A DNA stretch of 64,000 bases from contig NZ_JADLJS010000001.1 of the NCBI RefSeq assembly GCF_015680405.1, forward strand, positions 186,001 through 250,000, in the 5' to 3' direction. This stretch comes from Pseudomonas pudica. Lineage in GTDB: Bacteria > Pseudomonadota > Gammaproteobacteria > Pseudomonadales > Pseudomonadaceae. A model generated the notes under the pieces. That model worked only from the letters and a program-made list of their open reading frames with translations. It was not told the origin of the DNA and did not search any database. A program made the translations under genes and the position numbers. Position 1 is the stretch's first letter, and every line of letters starts with the position of its first letter. Positions 1 to 8,820 of the stretch are shown here, piece by piece.

Positions 1-233
1 AAATAGCTGGGATGAGCGAGTACCACTTCAGCCGGCTGTTCAAAAAAGCCGCTGGTTATTCTCCGTCGCAGTTCTTTATCAGACTGAGGATGGCAAGAGC
101 CCGGCAGCTCCTGGTCGAAACGGATCGGAGCGTGATCGATATAGGCTTGGAGATCGGATACAGCAGCCCAAGCCATTTTTCGCAGGTGTTCAAACGTGAG
201 GTTGGCATCACGCCCACTCAATACCGTAAATAG
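1..233 (+). CDS. AraC-family transcriptional regulator, C-terminal part
   Basis: The left window edge cuts this gene; the frame is open from base 3, so the ATG at 12 is internal. The 76 visible residues are the C-terminal part of an AraC/XylS double helix-turn-helix. The first HTH ends in an AGMSEYHFSRLFKKAAG segment. The second has the family signature (IGYSSPSHFSQVFKREVGIT followed by PTQYR). The protein ends right after this motif, as usual. The sensing domain lies outside the window, so no ligand can be proposed. The flavin reductase gene at 251-808 ends 18 bases downstream and is convergent. Confidence 0.9.
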   Translation, partial: IAGMSEYHFSRLFKKAAGYSPSQFFIRLRMARARQLLVETDRSVIDIGLEIGYSSPSHFSQVFKREVGITPTQYRK

Positions 234-250
234 TGAGTGGGCTATGCCAG

Positions 251-808
251 TCAGAGGTTCTGGGGACGGAATAGCTGGCGAAAGTCCAAGGTTTCTCCAG
301 CCACCATGAATTGACCGCCTCCCCTGTAGTGCAGCGTTCTAGGCTGCTCCACGGAGCGATCTACGTGCGCTTTGACGACTTCCCAGATGAACAAACCGTA
401 ATCGCCAATCAGCTTCGAATCGTACAGCTGGCATTCGAAGCTGGCATAACATTCGGCTATCAGCGGCGCTGCAACCCGCGTCGCCGCTGTCGCGGTAAGT
501 CCGAAATTACCAAACTTGTCCACGTCAGTGCCCGTACTGTTTCCCACCGCGACCACCTGGTCCGCCAGCTCCAGAGTGGGTACGTTGATCACGCATTGCT
601 GGCTGTTGCGAATCAGTTCATAGCTATGGTTCCCCGACCAGATGTAGCAGCCAAAAAGGGCTGGATCGAATTGCATCATCATGTGCCAGCCCATGGTCAT
701 GATGTTGCTTTCGCCGTTCCAGGCTGAGGTCACGAGCACGATGGGCCCGGTTTCCAGATGCTGGCGAACGTCGATGAGGGGAAAGTCGGATTTTCGAAGT
801 GCGGTCAT
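251..808 (-). CDS. flavin reductase family protein (FMN-binding split barrel)
   Basis: About 185 residues with the flavin reductase-like split-barrel pattern: an N-terminal GPIVLVTSAWNGESNIMTMG segment, then an INVPT strand and a GDYGLFIWEV strand. Such proteins reduce flavins with NAD(P)H for partner monooxygenases or act directly as small flavoenzymes. I start at the ATG at 808 because GGAGG lies five bases upstream; an upstream ATG at 859 would add 17 residues without a comparable RBS. It is the last gene of a leftward run with an SDR (888-1649) and a SnoaL-like protein (1782-2198), suggesting one redox pathway. The substrate is unknown. Confidence 0.82.
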   Translation of the reverse strand: MTALRKSDFPLIDVRQHLETGPIVLVTSAWNGESNIMTMGWHMMMQFDPALFGCYIWSGNHSYELIRNSQQCVINVPTLELADQVVAVGNSTGTDVDKFGNFGLTATAATRVAAPLIAECYASFECQLYDSKLIGDYGLFIWEVVKAHVDRSVEQPRTLHYRGGGQFMVAGETLDFRQLFRPQNL

Positions 809-887
809 GACGCCTCCGCTGAAAAGGTCTGCTAGCAAGGAAACGCGTTGTGCTGCCAATTCAGCACAACGCGGACGAGGCGAAGGA

Positions 888-1649
888 TTAACCTACCGGG
901 ACACTCATGCCGCCATCGGCCATGACCACCGAACCGACAATGAAGCTGGCGCGCTCGGAAGCCAGGAAAGAGACAATCTCGGCAATCTCTTCCGGTGCTG
1001 CAGCTCGACCGATCGGCGCGGACTTGCCATGCTCTTGCAGGAACCCACGACCGTCTTCCATGAAATGGTTCAAAAGGTTGGTAACCACATCTCCCACGCC
1101 AATGGCATTGACCCGAATGCCATGCTCAATTGCTTCCAGTGCCTGGGTACGAGTCAACTGTGCTAATGCGCCTTTGGACGCGGTATAGGCCGCGATACCG
1201 GGAAATGCGAAGTAGGACGCGTACGAGGCGATGTTCACGATCGCGCCGCTCTTGTTCTTCATCATCTCCTTCATCGCCTCTCGGGAATGAAGAAACGCCC
1301 CCGTCACGTTGGTTTGCATCTGCCATTCCCAATCTTCACGGGTCATTTCGACGAGGGGCTTGTATAGGATGCGACCGGCGTTATTGACCAGGACGTCCAG
1401 CTTGCCAAACTTCTCTACCGCCAACGCCACCGCTTGCTCGGCAGAACCGTCAACGGTGATATCGGCGACGAAAGGAACCAGGCCGGGACGCTCAAGGGCG
1501 TTGACTTTCGGGTCGATATCCTCGGCAATGACTTTCGCTCCACGGCTGTGAAGGAGCTCGGCGATGGCCTTCCCGATGCCGCTAGCCGCGCCGGTTACCA
1601 GCACCACTTTGCCTGCCACTTCGTTTGGGGTTGGGATGAAGTCAGTCAT
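888..1649 (-). CDS. SDR family NAD(P)-dependent oxidoreductase
   Basis: A classical short-chain dehydrogenase of 253 residues. Visible motifs are the cofactor loop TGAASGIG (19-26), NNAG (89-92), Ser142 and the catalytic YxxxK pair Tyr155/Lys159, with AxGG near the C terminus. The acidic run EDID at 43-46 after the second strand suggests NAD rather than NADP. The ATG is preceded by GGAG. It lies 79 bases upstream of the flavin reductase gene and downstream of a SnoaL-like gene on the same strand. The three probably share regulation by the LysR gene at 2351-3256. Substrate not recognisable. Confidence 0.9.
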   Translation of the reverse strand: MTDFIPTPNEVAGKVVLVTGAASGIGKAIAELLHSRGAKVIAEDIDPKVNALERPGLVPFVADITVDGSAEQAVALAVEKFGKLDVLVNNAGRILYKPLVEMTREDWEWQMQTNVTGAFLHSREAMKEMMKNKSGAIVNIASYASYFAFPGIAAYTASKGALAQLTRTQALEAIEHGIRVNAIGVGDVVTNLLNHFMEDGRGFLQEHGKSAPIGRAAAPEEIAEIVSFLASERASFIVGSVVMADGGMSVPVG

Positions 1650-1781
1650 TTTGATGTCTCCAAGTCAGGAATTGGTTGTCGCTTTCGACGGTGCCAATTT
1701 CTCTCTTTTTGACATGCGACTCCTTGGCGACCTTGCTTTGCCTGTCGGAGTTTTGCTTCTTTCGTGCACTCGGCTGCGCCG

Positions 1782-2198
1782 CTAGCCTGGCATCACCACG
1801 GGGGAGTCCAAGGCGTAAGCCGCCTGGACAGGATCGAAGTACTCACGAATATGCGTCAGCTTACCCTCACGAACGCTAACGAAAACGACATATTCTTGCG
1901 AGTAGGGTTTACCCGTCTCAGTGATGATCCCCTGTGCCTTGACTTGCGCGACGGCGGTTAGTGGATCAGTGAATTGTTGAATACGTAGATTGTGGAATTG
2001 AAACGACTCCACCGCTCCGACAAACCATCCGACATGATTGAGCACTTGCTCGCGGCCGACCAGCTTCTCCGGGTGACCGAGACTCGGGGCAAAAGGCAGC
2101 TCCCAGACGATGTCCGGAGCGAGTAGGGATTTCCACTTTTCATGGTCATCAACAAACATTTCGAAATGGTGGTGGAGAAGCTCGGCTGCTGAACACAT
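1782..2198 (-). CDS. SnoaL-like / NTF2-fold protein
   Basis: A 138-residue protein of the NTF2-like SnoaL superfamily. It has an N-terminal helix (HHHFEMFVDDHEKWKSLLAPD), a strand IVWELPFAP, and late strands ending in the typical REGKLTHIREYFDP segment. Family members are small isomerase, hydratase or cyclase barrels, but the fold alone does not fix the reaction. AAGGTG lies upstream of the ATG. It heads the leftward group with the SDR and flavin reductase. The 132 bases to the SDR gene could hold a separate promoter. Confidence 0.78.
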   Translation of the reverse strand: MCSAAELLHHHFEMFVDDHEKWKSLLAPDIVWELPFAPSLGHPEKLVGREQVLNHVGWFVGAVESFQFHNLRIQQFTDPLTAVAQVKAQGIITETGKPYSQEYVVFVSVREGKLTHIREYFDPVQAAYALDSPVVMPG

Positions 2199-2350
2199 AA
2201 GTTCACCTTTGTAGCACCGGAGTCTTGCGATTATTGAGGCCCAGGCACCGAAGGTGCGCGTGTCTGGTCTATGAGCAACACCCTAACAGGGGCTTAGCTG
2301 GCTAAAAACCAGAAGAATATCGAACGGTTAATACGACTTATTCGACAAGT

Positions 2351-3256
2351 CTAGAGAGCTTCGGCTTGCTGGCCGAAGCGTTTGATGAGCCATAGCCCAG
2401 CCGGCCCAGGCGGCGAATCAGTCCGGTAGATAGCGTCAAACGCGTAAGAGCCGCCTTTGCAATCAGGAAGATCGAGATGGATAAGGTGTCCCGCATTGAG
2501 GTCCGCTTGGACCATAGGTAAGGGCATGTTGCCCCAGCCAATGCCCTCCTTGAGGAGCATGTGTTTTGCGCCTAAGTCAGCGAGCCGCCATGTACGGGGG
2601 CTCACTACGGCAAAATCTCTGTCCCCGGTAAGCGGTGAGCGGTCTGACAAAACCAATTGGATGTGATTTCTTGCCGCACCAGGCTCGTTGCGGCTGGCGA
2701 GGGCAAGTGGGTGCGCCGGGGCTGCAACGGGTACTAACTCAACACTCCCTACACCGACACGCTCAAGGCCATCCCTTCCCGGGTCCAGGGGGCCACTGAT
2801 CCCAATGCCGGCTTTTTTCTCAAGTACTAATTGCGTGACCGCACCGAGCGCTTCCATGTGTAGATGCAAAGCCACGGTGGGAAACACCTGTCTAAAAGTC
2901 CTGAGCGCATCGACCACCCGCTCCGCTGGCAGCATTACATCCAAAGCAAGATGCACCTCTGCTTCGAGACCGTGCAGCAGTCCAGACACCTTCGATCGCA
3001 GTCCGTTGACTCCGTTGATGATGGTTCGTGCTTCGGCCAACACTGTACGGCCAGCCTCTGTCAGCTGTGGTTTACGTGTCGTCTTGCGGTCAAAAAGTGA
3101 TACGCCGAGCTGCATCTCCAGATTGGAAATGGCATAGCTCACCACTGACGTTGCACGATGCAATTTCCTTGCAGCGCCAGCGAAGCTTCCCACTTCTACG
3201 ACCGTCAGGAGAACTTTCAGCTGGTCTAGAGTTGGTGTGCCAGGATCTGAGATCAT
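2351..3256 (-). CDS. LysR-family transcriptional regulator
   Basis: A full-length LysR regulator of 301 residues. An N-terminal winged HTH (about 5-65; GSFAGAARKLHRATSVVSYAISNLE) is followed by a linker helix and a periplasmic-binding-like effector domain (about 90-295). It is on the same strand as the SnoaL-SDR-flavin reductase group, 152 bases upstream of it, and diverges from the unknown gene at 3373. The most likely target is the adjacent leftward group, possibly plus itself; the effector cannot be told. The RBS is weak (AGCTGG), so the start is less certain than the identity. Confidence 0.88.
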   Translation of the reverse strand: MISDPGTPTLDQLKVLLTVVEVGSFAGAARKLHRATSVVSYAISNLEMQLGVSLFDRKTTRKPQLTEAGRTVLAEARTIINGVNGLRSKVSGLLHGLEAEVHLALDVMLPAERVVDALRTFRQVFPTVALHLHMEALGAVTQLVLEKKAGIGISGPLDPGRDGLERVGVGSVELVPVAAPAHPLALASRNEPGAARNHIQLVLSDRSPLTGDRDFAVVSPRTWRLADLGAKHMLLKEGIGWGNMPLPMVQADLNAGHLIHLDLPDCKGGSYAFDAIYRTDSPPGPAGLWLIKRFGQQAEAL

Positions 3257-3372
3257 TTTACCAGCTCGGGCATATTGGATTGAGGCATGCTATTTGGGGC
3301 GCGTCACTATGTCGACAGGTGAGTCGATCCTCGGCCGATTATGTTTGAAGCGCCTGTCGTTCTACTGAAGCC

Positions 3373-3864
3373 ATGAGCGACAGCTATGGGGCGAAAGCGG
3401 ACAGTCGCAAAGGCCAGCAGTTCTACGGCTTCGCTATCCATTGCCGGCTAATTGCCGCAGCCTACCTCCAGACGCTGAACAACCTGCCCCAGGAGCTGTG
3501 GCAAATGGAAGAAATGGAAACAATCCTCGCCCCAGGCGGCAGATTCGCGGTCAAGGTCGCCGCCTGGGAAGCGCGCAACAGCCAATGGGTGTATGTGCCC
3601 TCGCTCCTTGATAGGCAAACCCAGGCGGTCATTTTTGCATTCGCCGACCCTCGTTGGTCCATGGATCAGGCCACCTGGCGCAGTCATGCGACGGTTCATT
3701 TCGTGCTCCGGAAATTTCCGGGCGATCACCATCCGGCGACACTGGAGCTATTGGTGAATTGCGCCAATCAGACTGCGGTCGTGGTGGCAGGCACCGAACA
3801 CAAGCTGGCCGAGATCGAGCAAGTACTGGAGGCCGCATTCGAGAAAAAACCAAGTGCGTCCTGA
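3373..3864 (+). CDS. hypothetical protein, unrecognised
   Basis: A 163-residue soluble-looking protein without signal peptide or membrane segment that I cannot place in a family. It is rich in Trp and Ala. A central alpha/beta-looking part runs from FAVKVAAWEARNSQWVYVPS to VIFAFADPRW, and the C-terminal third has a VLRKFPGDHHPATLELLVN stretch and a final helix with EIEQVLEAAFEKK. The start codon at 3373 has no strong RBS. It stands alone, divergent from the LysR gene at 2351-3256 and convergent with the monooxygenase gene at 3899-4204. No function proposed. Confidence 0.6.
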   Translation: MSDSYGAKADSRKGQQFYGFAIHCRLIAAAYLQTLNNLPQELWQMEEMETILAPGGRFAVKVAAWEARNSQWVYVPSLLDRQTQAVIFAFADPRWSMDQATWRSHATVHFVLRKFPGDHHPATLELLVNCANQTAVVVAGTEHKLAEIEQVLEAAFEKKPSAS

Positions 3865-3898
3865 CCCGACGGCCTTGCTCGCCCCCCCTGTAAGTCGA

Positions 3899-4204
3899 TC
3901 AAACACCCGTGGGAAAGCCGGCACCGTCCACATGATAAACCTGCGGTTCTTCCGACAAGTACGGCGCCAGCCCCAGCATGAACAGGCGATGGTCTTCACT
4001 GGCTTCGAAACCAGGCGTGTGGTCTGCAAGTGACGCCCAATGCACGATCAGGTTGAATACGTGTGGCGTCTCTACCCCCTGCGCCAGCATGTGCCCGCCG
4101 TAGCCCTTGGCGCGAGTGAGCAAAGGCGCGACCTCGGCAAATGCCTCCCTGAACGCTTCGATGTGTTGCGAATGAACGGGAAGCAGAGCGATTTCATAGA
4201 TCAT
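3899..4204 (-). CDS. antibiotic biosynthesis monooxygenase (ABM) domain protein
   Basis: A 101-residue dimeric ferredoxin-fold protein of the ABM type. It starts with the strand [10 protein letters not shown], then an amphipathic helix ([20 protein letters not shown]), then [13 protein letters not shown] and an acidic helix. Family members oxidise quinone-forming aromatics without cofactor or act as small heme or electrophile-handling enzymes. Its ATG overlaps the stop codon of the upstream quinone-oxidoreductase gene (ATGA at 4201-4204), so the two are translationally coupled. They probably form one quinone or electrophile response operon under the ArsR-type regulator at 5236-5538. Confidence 0.8.
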   Translation of the reverse strand: MIYEIALLPVHSQHIEAFREAFAEVAPLLTRAKGYGGHMLAQGVETPHVFNLIVHWASLADHTPGFEASEDHRLFMLGLAPYLSEEPQVYHVDGAGFPTGV

Positions 4205-5172
4205 GGCAATTCCTCGACAACGGCGATGGCGATCTTTCCCTGGATACCGTTATTGGGGCTCTCCAGACGGGCATGGGCCAGCGCTATGTCGCGAAGGGAG
4301 TAGACGGCGCCGATATGCGGCCGCAGTTGCCCACGCGCCACCAACGCACTCAACTCATCGAGCTTGCCGCGGTTCTGGCGGGTGAACACGAAGTGGTAAC
4401 TGGCGTTCTTGCCCCAGGCCTGGATGAGGTTCTGTGGTTGTGCCGTATCCACGATCGACACGACGCGGCCCAGTTGTGCAAGCACATCAGGGCTACCTGC
4501 CAAGGTGTTGCCTCCGATGCTGTCGAACACCACATCGACACCTTGTCCGTTAGTCTCCCGCATCACGGAAGCAACGTAGTCTTCTTTTTCGTAATCGATG
4601 ACCACGTCGGCGCCCAGCCCACGTACGAATTCAGCGTTGGTCTCGCGCACCGTGGTGAACACCCGTGCGCCCATGGCTTTGGCCAGCTGGATCGCCACAT
4701 GACCGACGCCCCCTGCACCGCCGTGTATGAGGATGCTTTCCCCCACTCGAAGCGCCGCACGCACGACCAGTGCTTCCCACACCGTGCCACCGACCAGGCT
4801 CAGGCTAGCCGCCTGCAGATGGCTCAGTGACGCAGGCTTCCGGGCGATAATGCTTTCGGCTGCCACGTGGTACTCGGCATAACTCCCCGGCCCGCCGAAT
4901 ATCTGCGGCGTGTACCAGACTTCGTCTCCTGGAGCGAAGGCCGTCACGCCCGCACCAACGGCTTCTACAACCCCCGACACATCATGCCCGGTAATTGCGG
5001 GCAGCTGCACCAGGTCGTGATAGTCACCACGGCGGACTTGATAATCCAACGGGTTGATGGATGTTGCGTGTACCCGGACCAGCACCTGTCCCGCCAGCGG
5101 TACAGGCTTCGGCACCTCGCAGAGCTCGAAGGCATCTGCCCCGCCGTAGGATTTGAGCAACATCGCCTTCAC
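4201..5172 (-). CDS. zinc-independent alcohol dehydrogenase / quinone oxidoreductase (MDR family)
   Basis: A medium-chain dehydrogenase/reductase of 323 residues with a GroES-like N domain ([14 protein letters not shown] near 38-51), a Rossmann motif GGAGGVG (151-157) and the family C-terminal [10 protein letters not shown]. It lacks the structural-zinc cysteine cluster, so it belongs to the NADPH-dependent quinone or enone reductase branch. I start at GTG 5172, six bases after GGAGG; the upstream ATG at 5229 would run the protein through the operator palindrome at 5200-5219. It is coupled to the ABM gene by ATGA and lies 63 bases downstream of the ArsR gene. Confidence 0.87.
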   Translation of the reverse strand: MKAMLLKSYGGADAFELCEVPKPVPLAGQVLVRVHATSINPLDYQVRRGDYHDLVQLPAITGHDVSGVVEAVGAGVTAFAPGDEVWYTPQIFGGPGSYAEYHVAAESIIARKPASLSHLQAASLSLVGGTVWEALVVRAALRVGESILIHGGAGGVGHVAIQLAKAMGARVFTTVRETNAEFVRGLGADVVIDYEKEDYVASVMRETNGQGVDVVFDSIGGNTLAGSPDVLAQLGRVVSIVDTAQPQNLIQAWGKNASYHFVFTRQNRGKLDELSALVARGQLRPHIGAVYSLRDIALAHARLESPNNGIQGKIAIAVVEELP

Positions 5173-5199
5173 GGTAAACCTCCATATCTGGAATAAGGG

Positions 5200-5219
5200 A
5201 TATCGAGATATCTCGATAT
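5200..5219. promoter_or_regulatory. perfect 20-bp palindrome, putative ArsR-family operator
   Basis: The 20 bases from 5200 to 5219 form a perfect inverted repeat containing TATCGA and TCGATA half sites six bases apart. It lies between the end of the ArsR-type gene and the start of the quinone oxidoreductase gene, 28 bases upstream of the GTG. The half sites recur at 5549-5566 with identical spacing. Binding by the ArsR-family protein is an inference. Confidence 0.7.
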
Positions 5220-5235
5220 AATGCAGCAAAAATAG

Positions 5236-5538
5236 TTACAGGTCTTTCCCGATGATCTCGGCAAGCGCGCTGATGGCGGCTTCATTGCGTTTGTAATATG
5301 TCCACTGGCCTATGCGCCGGACCTCAACCAAACCCACCCGTTGCAGCGTTGCGAGGTAACTCGACACCGTAGACTGCGAAAGCCCTATGCCTTCCTGGAT
5401 ACTGCTGACGCACACGCCCACCGTCAGAACGTCCCCTTCGTCTTGGGGAGGGAAGTTCTTTGCGGGATCCTTCAACCCCTTCAGTATCTGAAGGCGTATC
5501 GGGTTCGACAGGGCTTTGAAGACTTCTAGCAATTCCAT
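5236..5538 (-). CDS. ArsR/SmtB-type winged-helix transcriptional regulator
   Basis: A 100-residue ArsR-fold repressor. An N-terminal helix with the signature FKALSNPIRLQILKGL is followed by the recognition HTH (GIGLSQSTVSSYLATLQRVG) and a beta wing (VEVRRIGQWTYYKRN). Only one Cys is present, so the metal-binding sites of SmtB or ArsR are missing; a metal-free electrophile or redox cue is more likely. It is 63 bases upstream of the MDR-ABM pair on the same strand. TATCGA-N6-TCGATA palindromes sit both upstream of it and after it, which fits autoregulation plus repression of the operon. Confidence 0.88.
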   Translation of the reverse strand: MELLEVFKALSNPIRLQILKGLKDPAKNFPPQDEGDVLTVGVCVSSIQEGIGLSQSTVSSYLATLQRVGLVEVRRIGQWTYYKRNEAAISALAEIIGKDL

Positions 5539-5548
5539 GACGCGAGGA

Positions 5549-5566
5549 TATCGAGATTCTTCGATA
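5549..5566. promoter_or_regulatory. TATCGA-N6-TCGATA palindrome, putative ArsR-family operator
   Basis: An 18-base inverted repeat with perfect 6-base outer arms ends 11 bases upstream of the ArsR-type ATG (5538). Its half sites and their spacing match the palindrome at 5200-5219, although the central six bases are not symmetric. It is positioned to block the promoter of the regulator gene. Confidence 0.68.
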
Positions 5567-5609
5567 AGTCAATACCCGCTGGCGGCGCATCGAAGCGTCC
5601 GCCCCTTGC

Positions 5610-5996
5610 TTACAACCGAAACGATTGCCGCATTGCCCGCGCCAGCAAAGTCACGGCGCCGTCCCCGCCCGATGCCGGGCTGCGCACGAACAGGATGTCG
5701 TGGTCGGGAATGGCCGGCAGCCCCTCGAGGATCTGCATGCGCTCGGTGACCTTGGCCCGGTCGATCACACTGATGGCCAAGCCGGCTTCCACACAGGCCT
5801 TGACGGCCTGGTTGGAGTGGCTTTCAAGGATAATGCGCGATCGGCGTCCCGAGGCCTTGAGTGATTCGACCATGGCCTCACGGTAGGGGCATTGCAAGGC
5901 ATGGGCAGCCAGCGGCAACGGGTCGCGCAGGACCGCCGCCGCGTTCATCGGCCCGACCCAGACCGGTTTCGTCTCCAGTTTCGCCTTCGCGGCCAT
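5610..5996 (-). pseudogene. LysR-family regulator, C-terminal fragment
   Basis: The frame encodes about 128 residues matching only the second half of a LysR effector domain: ALQCPYREAMVESLKASG, then IILESHSNQAVKACVEAGLAISVI, and the closing strand HDILFVRSP. The DNA-binding HTH and first half are absent. The reading frame becomes unrelated near 5985-6000, exactly where a rightward EamA-transporter fragment begins without its own N terminus. The simplest reading is a deletion across two originally divergent genes. Confidence 0.75.
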
Positions 5997-5997
5997 C

Positions 5998-6324
5998 GAA
6001 GGCAGCCAACGCAGCCTGGCACCGGTTGCCAGCGCAGGCTTTGCACTGAGCGTGTCGTGGACCGTGGCCCTGTCGACGCTTGGCGGCTATGGGCTGTACT
6101 GGGCCTGCCTGCGCAGGTCCTCAGCCACCCGCGTCGCCAGCGTGCTGTACCTCAGCCCACCGATCACCCTGCTCTGGGCCTGGGCGATGTTCGATGAGCC
6201 GTTGTCCTGGCAGATGGCAGCGGGAATGGCGCTGTCGGCGGTCGGTATCTGGCTGGTGGTACGCGCCGAGGCCCGGCAAGCCGACCGCGATGACCGCAAG
6301 CCCAACCACCCTACCCCGCGCTGA
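5998..6324 (+). pseudogene. EamA/DMT-family transporter, C-terminal fragment
   Basis: The frame, open from about 5995, encodes roughly the last third of a drug/metabolite transporter: a LYWACLRRSSATRVASVLYL segment, then PPITLLWAWAMFDEPLSW and a last helix MALSAVGIWLVV. These are the final membrane segments of an EamA domain, with the usual glutamate before the last helix. The first seven or so membrane segments and the start are missing. A GTG at 6052 could start a 90-residue product, but no RBS supports it. See the LysR fragment at 5610-5996. Confidence 0.72.
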
Positions 6325-6499
6325 GGTGACGGCGCCACTGACAGCGATGAACCTTGCCCGTGCAGTTTCGTAAGGCGCGAGCCAGGGTGTGATCCCCTAG
6401 AGTGTGGCCCATCGGCCAGGCACGAGCGGGCGACAGCCCTGTTCCAGAAAATCCTGGCCTGCACGGTATCGAACCCGAGTTACCACACAGGTGCCTGTC

Positions 6500-7954
6500 A
6501 TGTCTCGAATCGAAAGCGAAGCCAGCGAACCCCGGCGCTGGTTGATGTTCGCCATCTTGCTGGTCGGTGCGTTTCTGCCTCCGCTGGATTTCTTCATCGT
6601 CAACGTCGCGCTGCCCTCGATACAGGCCGACCTGGGCACAGGTGCCTCTGCCGAGCAGCTGGTGATCGCATCCTACGCGACGCTCTATGCCGTAACGCTG
6701 ATCACTGGCGGGCGCCTTGGCGACCTGTATGGGCGCGGGCGGATGTTCTTCGTCGGCCTGCTGGGCTTCGCCGCTGCCTCGCTGCTGTGCGGCGTGGCGA
6801 CTGCGCCATGGGTACTGGTGCTCGGGCGCGCCTTGCAGGGCGTTAGCGCTGCCGTGATGGCGCCGCAGGCACTCGCCTCGGTACAGACGATTTTTCCGGC
6901 AGCGGAAAAGTCATTGGCCCTGAGCCTGTACGGGGCTGTGTTTGGCCTGGCGTCAGTGTTCGGCCAGGCGCTGGGTGGCGTGCTGATTGCGCTCGACCTG
7001 TTCGGCATGGGCTGGCGCGCGATATTCCTGGTCAACCTGCCGATTGCATTGCTGGTGATTGCATTCGGTATCCCCGTGCTCAAGGACACCCGTGCGCTGC
7101 AGGCGAGCAAGCTGGACCTGGTGGGCACGGCGTTGTCGATGCTGGCCCTCGGCGCCCTGGTCGTGCCGTTGATCGAGGGCCGCGAAGCGGGATGGCCTTG
7201 GTGGGCGGTGCTGTCGCTCGCCGCAGCGCCTGTACTGGGGGCGTTGTTCTGGCGCTACGAGGCGCGCCTGCACCGCACCGGCGGAACCCCTTTGCTGGCC
7301 CCGGCCGCGCTGCAAGCCCACGGGCTGGGCCGGGCGTTATTGGTAGCGCTGTGCTTCTACGCCATTGGCGTGTTCTTCCTGCTGTTTTCGATCTACCTGC
7401 AAGGCGCACTGCATATGACCGCACTGCATGCCGGCCTGGTCTTCCTGCCGTTCGGCGCCGGCTTCCTGATCGGCCCGCTCTCGGTTCCCCTGCTCAGGCG
7501 CGTCCTCGGCGGTTACCTGAACCCCGTAGGCATGGGGCTGGAGGTGATCGGGTTGCTATGGCTGGGTTGGCTGATGTCGGTGACTGCGCCTGGCCTTGCC
7601 CCGCCCTTCACGTCCGTGACGGCCACTCTGTTCCTGATCGGGCTGGGACAAGGGCTGGCCTTGCCGACCTTGATGCGCCTGGTCACGGGCCGGGTCGCAC
7701 CGGCATATGCCGGAATGATCGCAGGCATCACCAGTGCGACCTTGCAGATCAGCACCTCGCTGAGCGTAGCCCTCATCGGCGGCGTTTTCTACAGCCTGCT
7801 TGGTGAGCAGGCAACGGCCGCCCGCATCACCCACGCCTTCATGATCGCCGTGCTGTGCATGGCCGCCTGCCTGGCCGTGGGAGTTGCGCTGAGCCTGACG
7901 TTGGCGCGACAGCCGGCACCACTGGCGGAGGCAGCGGCGATGCGCCCGAGCTGA
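6500..7954 (+). CDS. MFS drug exporter, DHA2 (14-TM) type
   Basis: A 484-residue major facilitator with about 14 hydrophobic segments. It shows the DHA2 signatures: an early PPLDFFIVNVALPSIQADL segment, motif A as GGRLGDLYGRGRMF after TM2, and ALQGVSAAVMAPQALA in TM4. It would export drugs or toxic organics by proton antiport. I start at ATG 6500; an upstream in-frame ATG at 6404 adds 32 polar residues that do not fit the family. It is convergent with a LysR gene 14 bases downstream and follows the LysR/EamA remnants. Confidence 0.88.
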   Translation: MSRIESEASEPRRWLMFAILLVGAFLPPLDFFIVNVALPSIQADLGTGASAEQLVIASYATLYAVTLITGGRLGDLYGRGRMFFVGLLGFAAASLLCGVATAPWVLVLGRALQGVSAAVMAPQALASVQTIFPAAEKSLALSLYGAVFGLASVFGQALGGVLIALDLFGMGWRAIFLVNLPIALLVIAFGIPVLKDTRALQASKLDLVGTALSMLALGALVVPLIEGREAGWPWWAVLSLAAAPVLGALFWRYEARLHRTGGTPLLAPAALQAHGLGRALLVALCFYAIGVFFLLFSIYLQGALHMTALHAGLVFLPFGAGFLIGPLSVPLLRRVLGGYLNPVGMGLEVIGLLWLGWLMSVTAPGLAPPFTSVTATLFLIGLGQGLALPTLMRLVTGRVAPAYAGMIAGITSATLQISTSLSVALIGGVFYSLLGEQATAARITHAFMIAVLCMAACLAVGVALSLTLARQPAPLAEAAAMRPS

Positions 7955-7968
7955 GCGTCGGCAACCTG

Positions 7969-8820
7969 CTACCCCGTGCCAATCATGCTGGAGGCAAGGT
8001 CGGCCAGGGCGCGCAGCCGGTCCAGCTGGCGCATGTCGCGGTGATAGCCCATCCAGATGTCCCGCCCCGGGGGTGGCTGGTGCTCATCCAGCAGCCGCAG
8101 GCCCGGCACCGCGTCGCCGAGCACGCGTGGCAACACGGCGACCCCAAGCCCTTGCGCGCACATCTGCGCCTGGACCGTCCGGCTGCTGCTCGTGAACACG
8201 GTGCGGGCCAGCGGGTAGCGCTGCTGTAGCCAGTGCACATCCGGGTAATGGGCCTGGGCAACGTTCATCAGGATCAACCCCAGCCCCTCGCCGCCCGGTT
8301 GTGGCGCCGGAGCATGCAACGCGGTGTAGAGCCCGTACGGCAAGGTCGTCAGCTTGCGCTGGACGATGTCGGGTTCGGTGAAGGGCACGATGCGAAAAGC
8401 GATGTCGGCATCGCGGCGGGCAAGGTCGAACAGCCGATGCCCGGCGATGACTTCGGGCACGATCAACGGATACCGCCGTGCCAGTTCGGCCAGCACCGGC
8501 GACAGCACATGGCAGGCGAACCAGTCGGCCGAGGAGATGCGCAACAGCCCCTCCGGCTGATCGCCATGCCCCGCCAGGCGACGTTCGATGGCCAGGGCAC
8601 TGTGCTCCATGGCGAGGGCCAGGTCGAGAATCCGCTCGCCATTGTCGGTGAGCACCAGCCCTTGGGCAGTGCGCAGGAAAAACGCTTGCCCACTGGCCTG
8701 TTCGAGCACCTGCAAGCGTCGCCCGACCGTCGGGTGACTGACCTCCAGCGCCCTGGCGGCCCCTCCCAACGAGCCACTGCGAGCAATCGCCAGGAAGATC
8801 CGCATGTCACTCCAGTCCAT
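7969..8820 (-). CDS. LysR-family transcriptional regulator
   Basis: A 283-residue LysR protein: winged HTH at about 3-62 (GSLGGAARALEVSHPTVGRRLQVLEQ) and effector domain at about 88-280. The short N terminus (MDWSDMRIFLAIARSGSLGG) resembles the LysR branch that often controls transport or redox genes. GGGAGG precedes the ATG. It is convergent with the MFS exporter gene and has no divergent partner: upstream lies a 330-base gap with a large palindromic repeat. A role in controlling the exporter is possible but not shown. Confidence 0.88.
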   Translation of the reverse strand: MDWSDMRIFLAIARSGSLGGAARALEVSHPTVGRRLQVLEQASGQAFFLRTAQGLVLTDNGERILDLALAMEHSALAIERRLAGHGDQPEGLLRISSADWFACHVLSPVLAELARRYPLIVPEVIAGHRLFDLARRDADIAFRIVPFTEPDIVQRKLTTLPYGLYTALHAPAPQPGGEGLGLILMNVAQAHYPDVHWLQQRYPLARTVFTSSSRTVQAQMCAQGLGVAVLPRVLGDAVPGLRLLDEHQPPPGRDIWMGYHRDMRQLDRLRALADLASSMIGTG

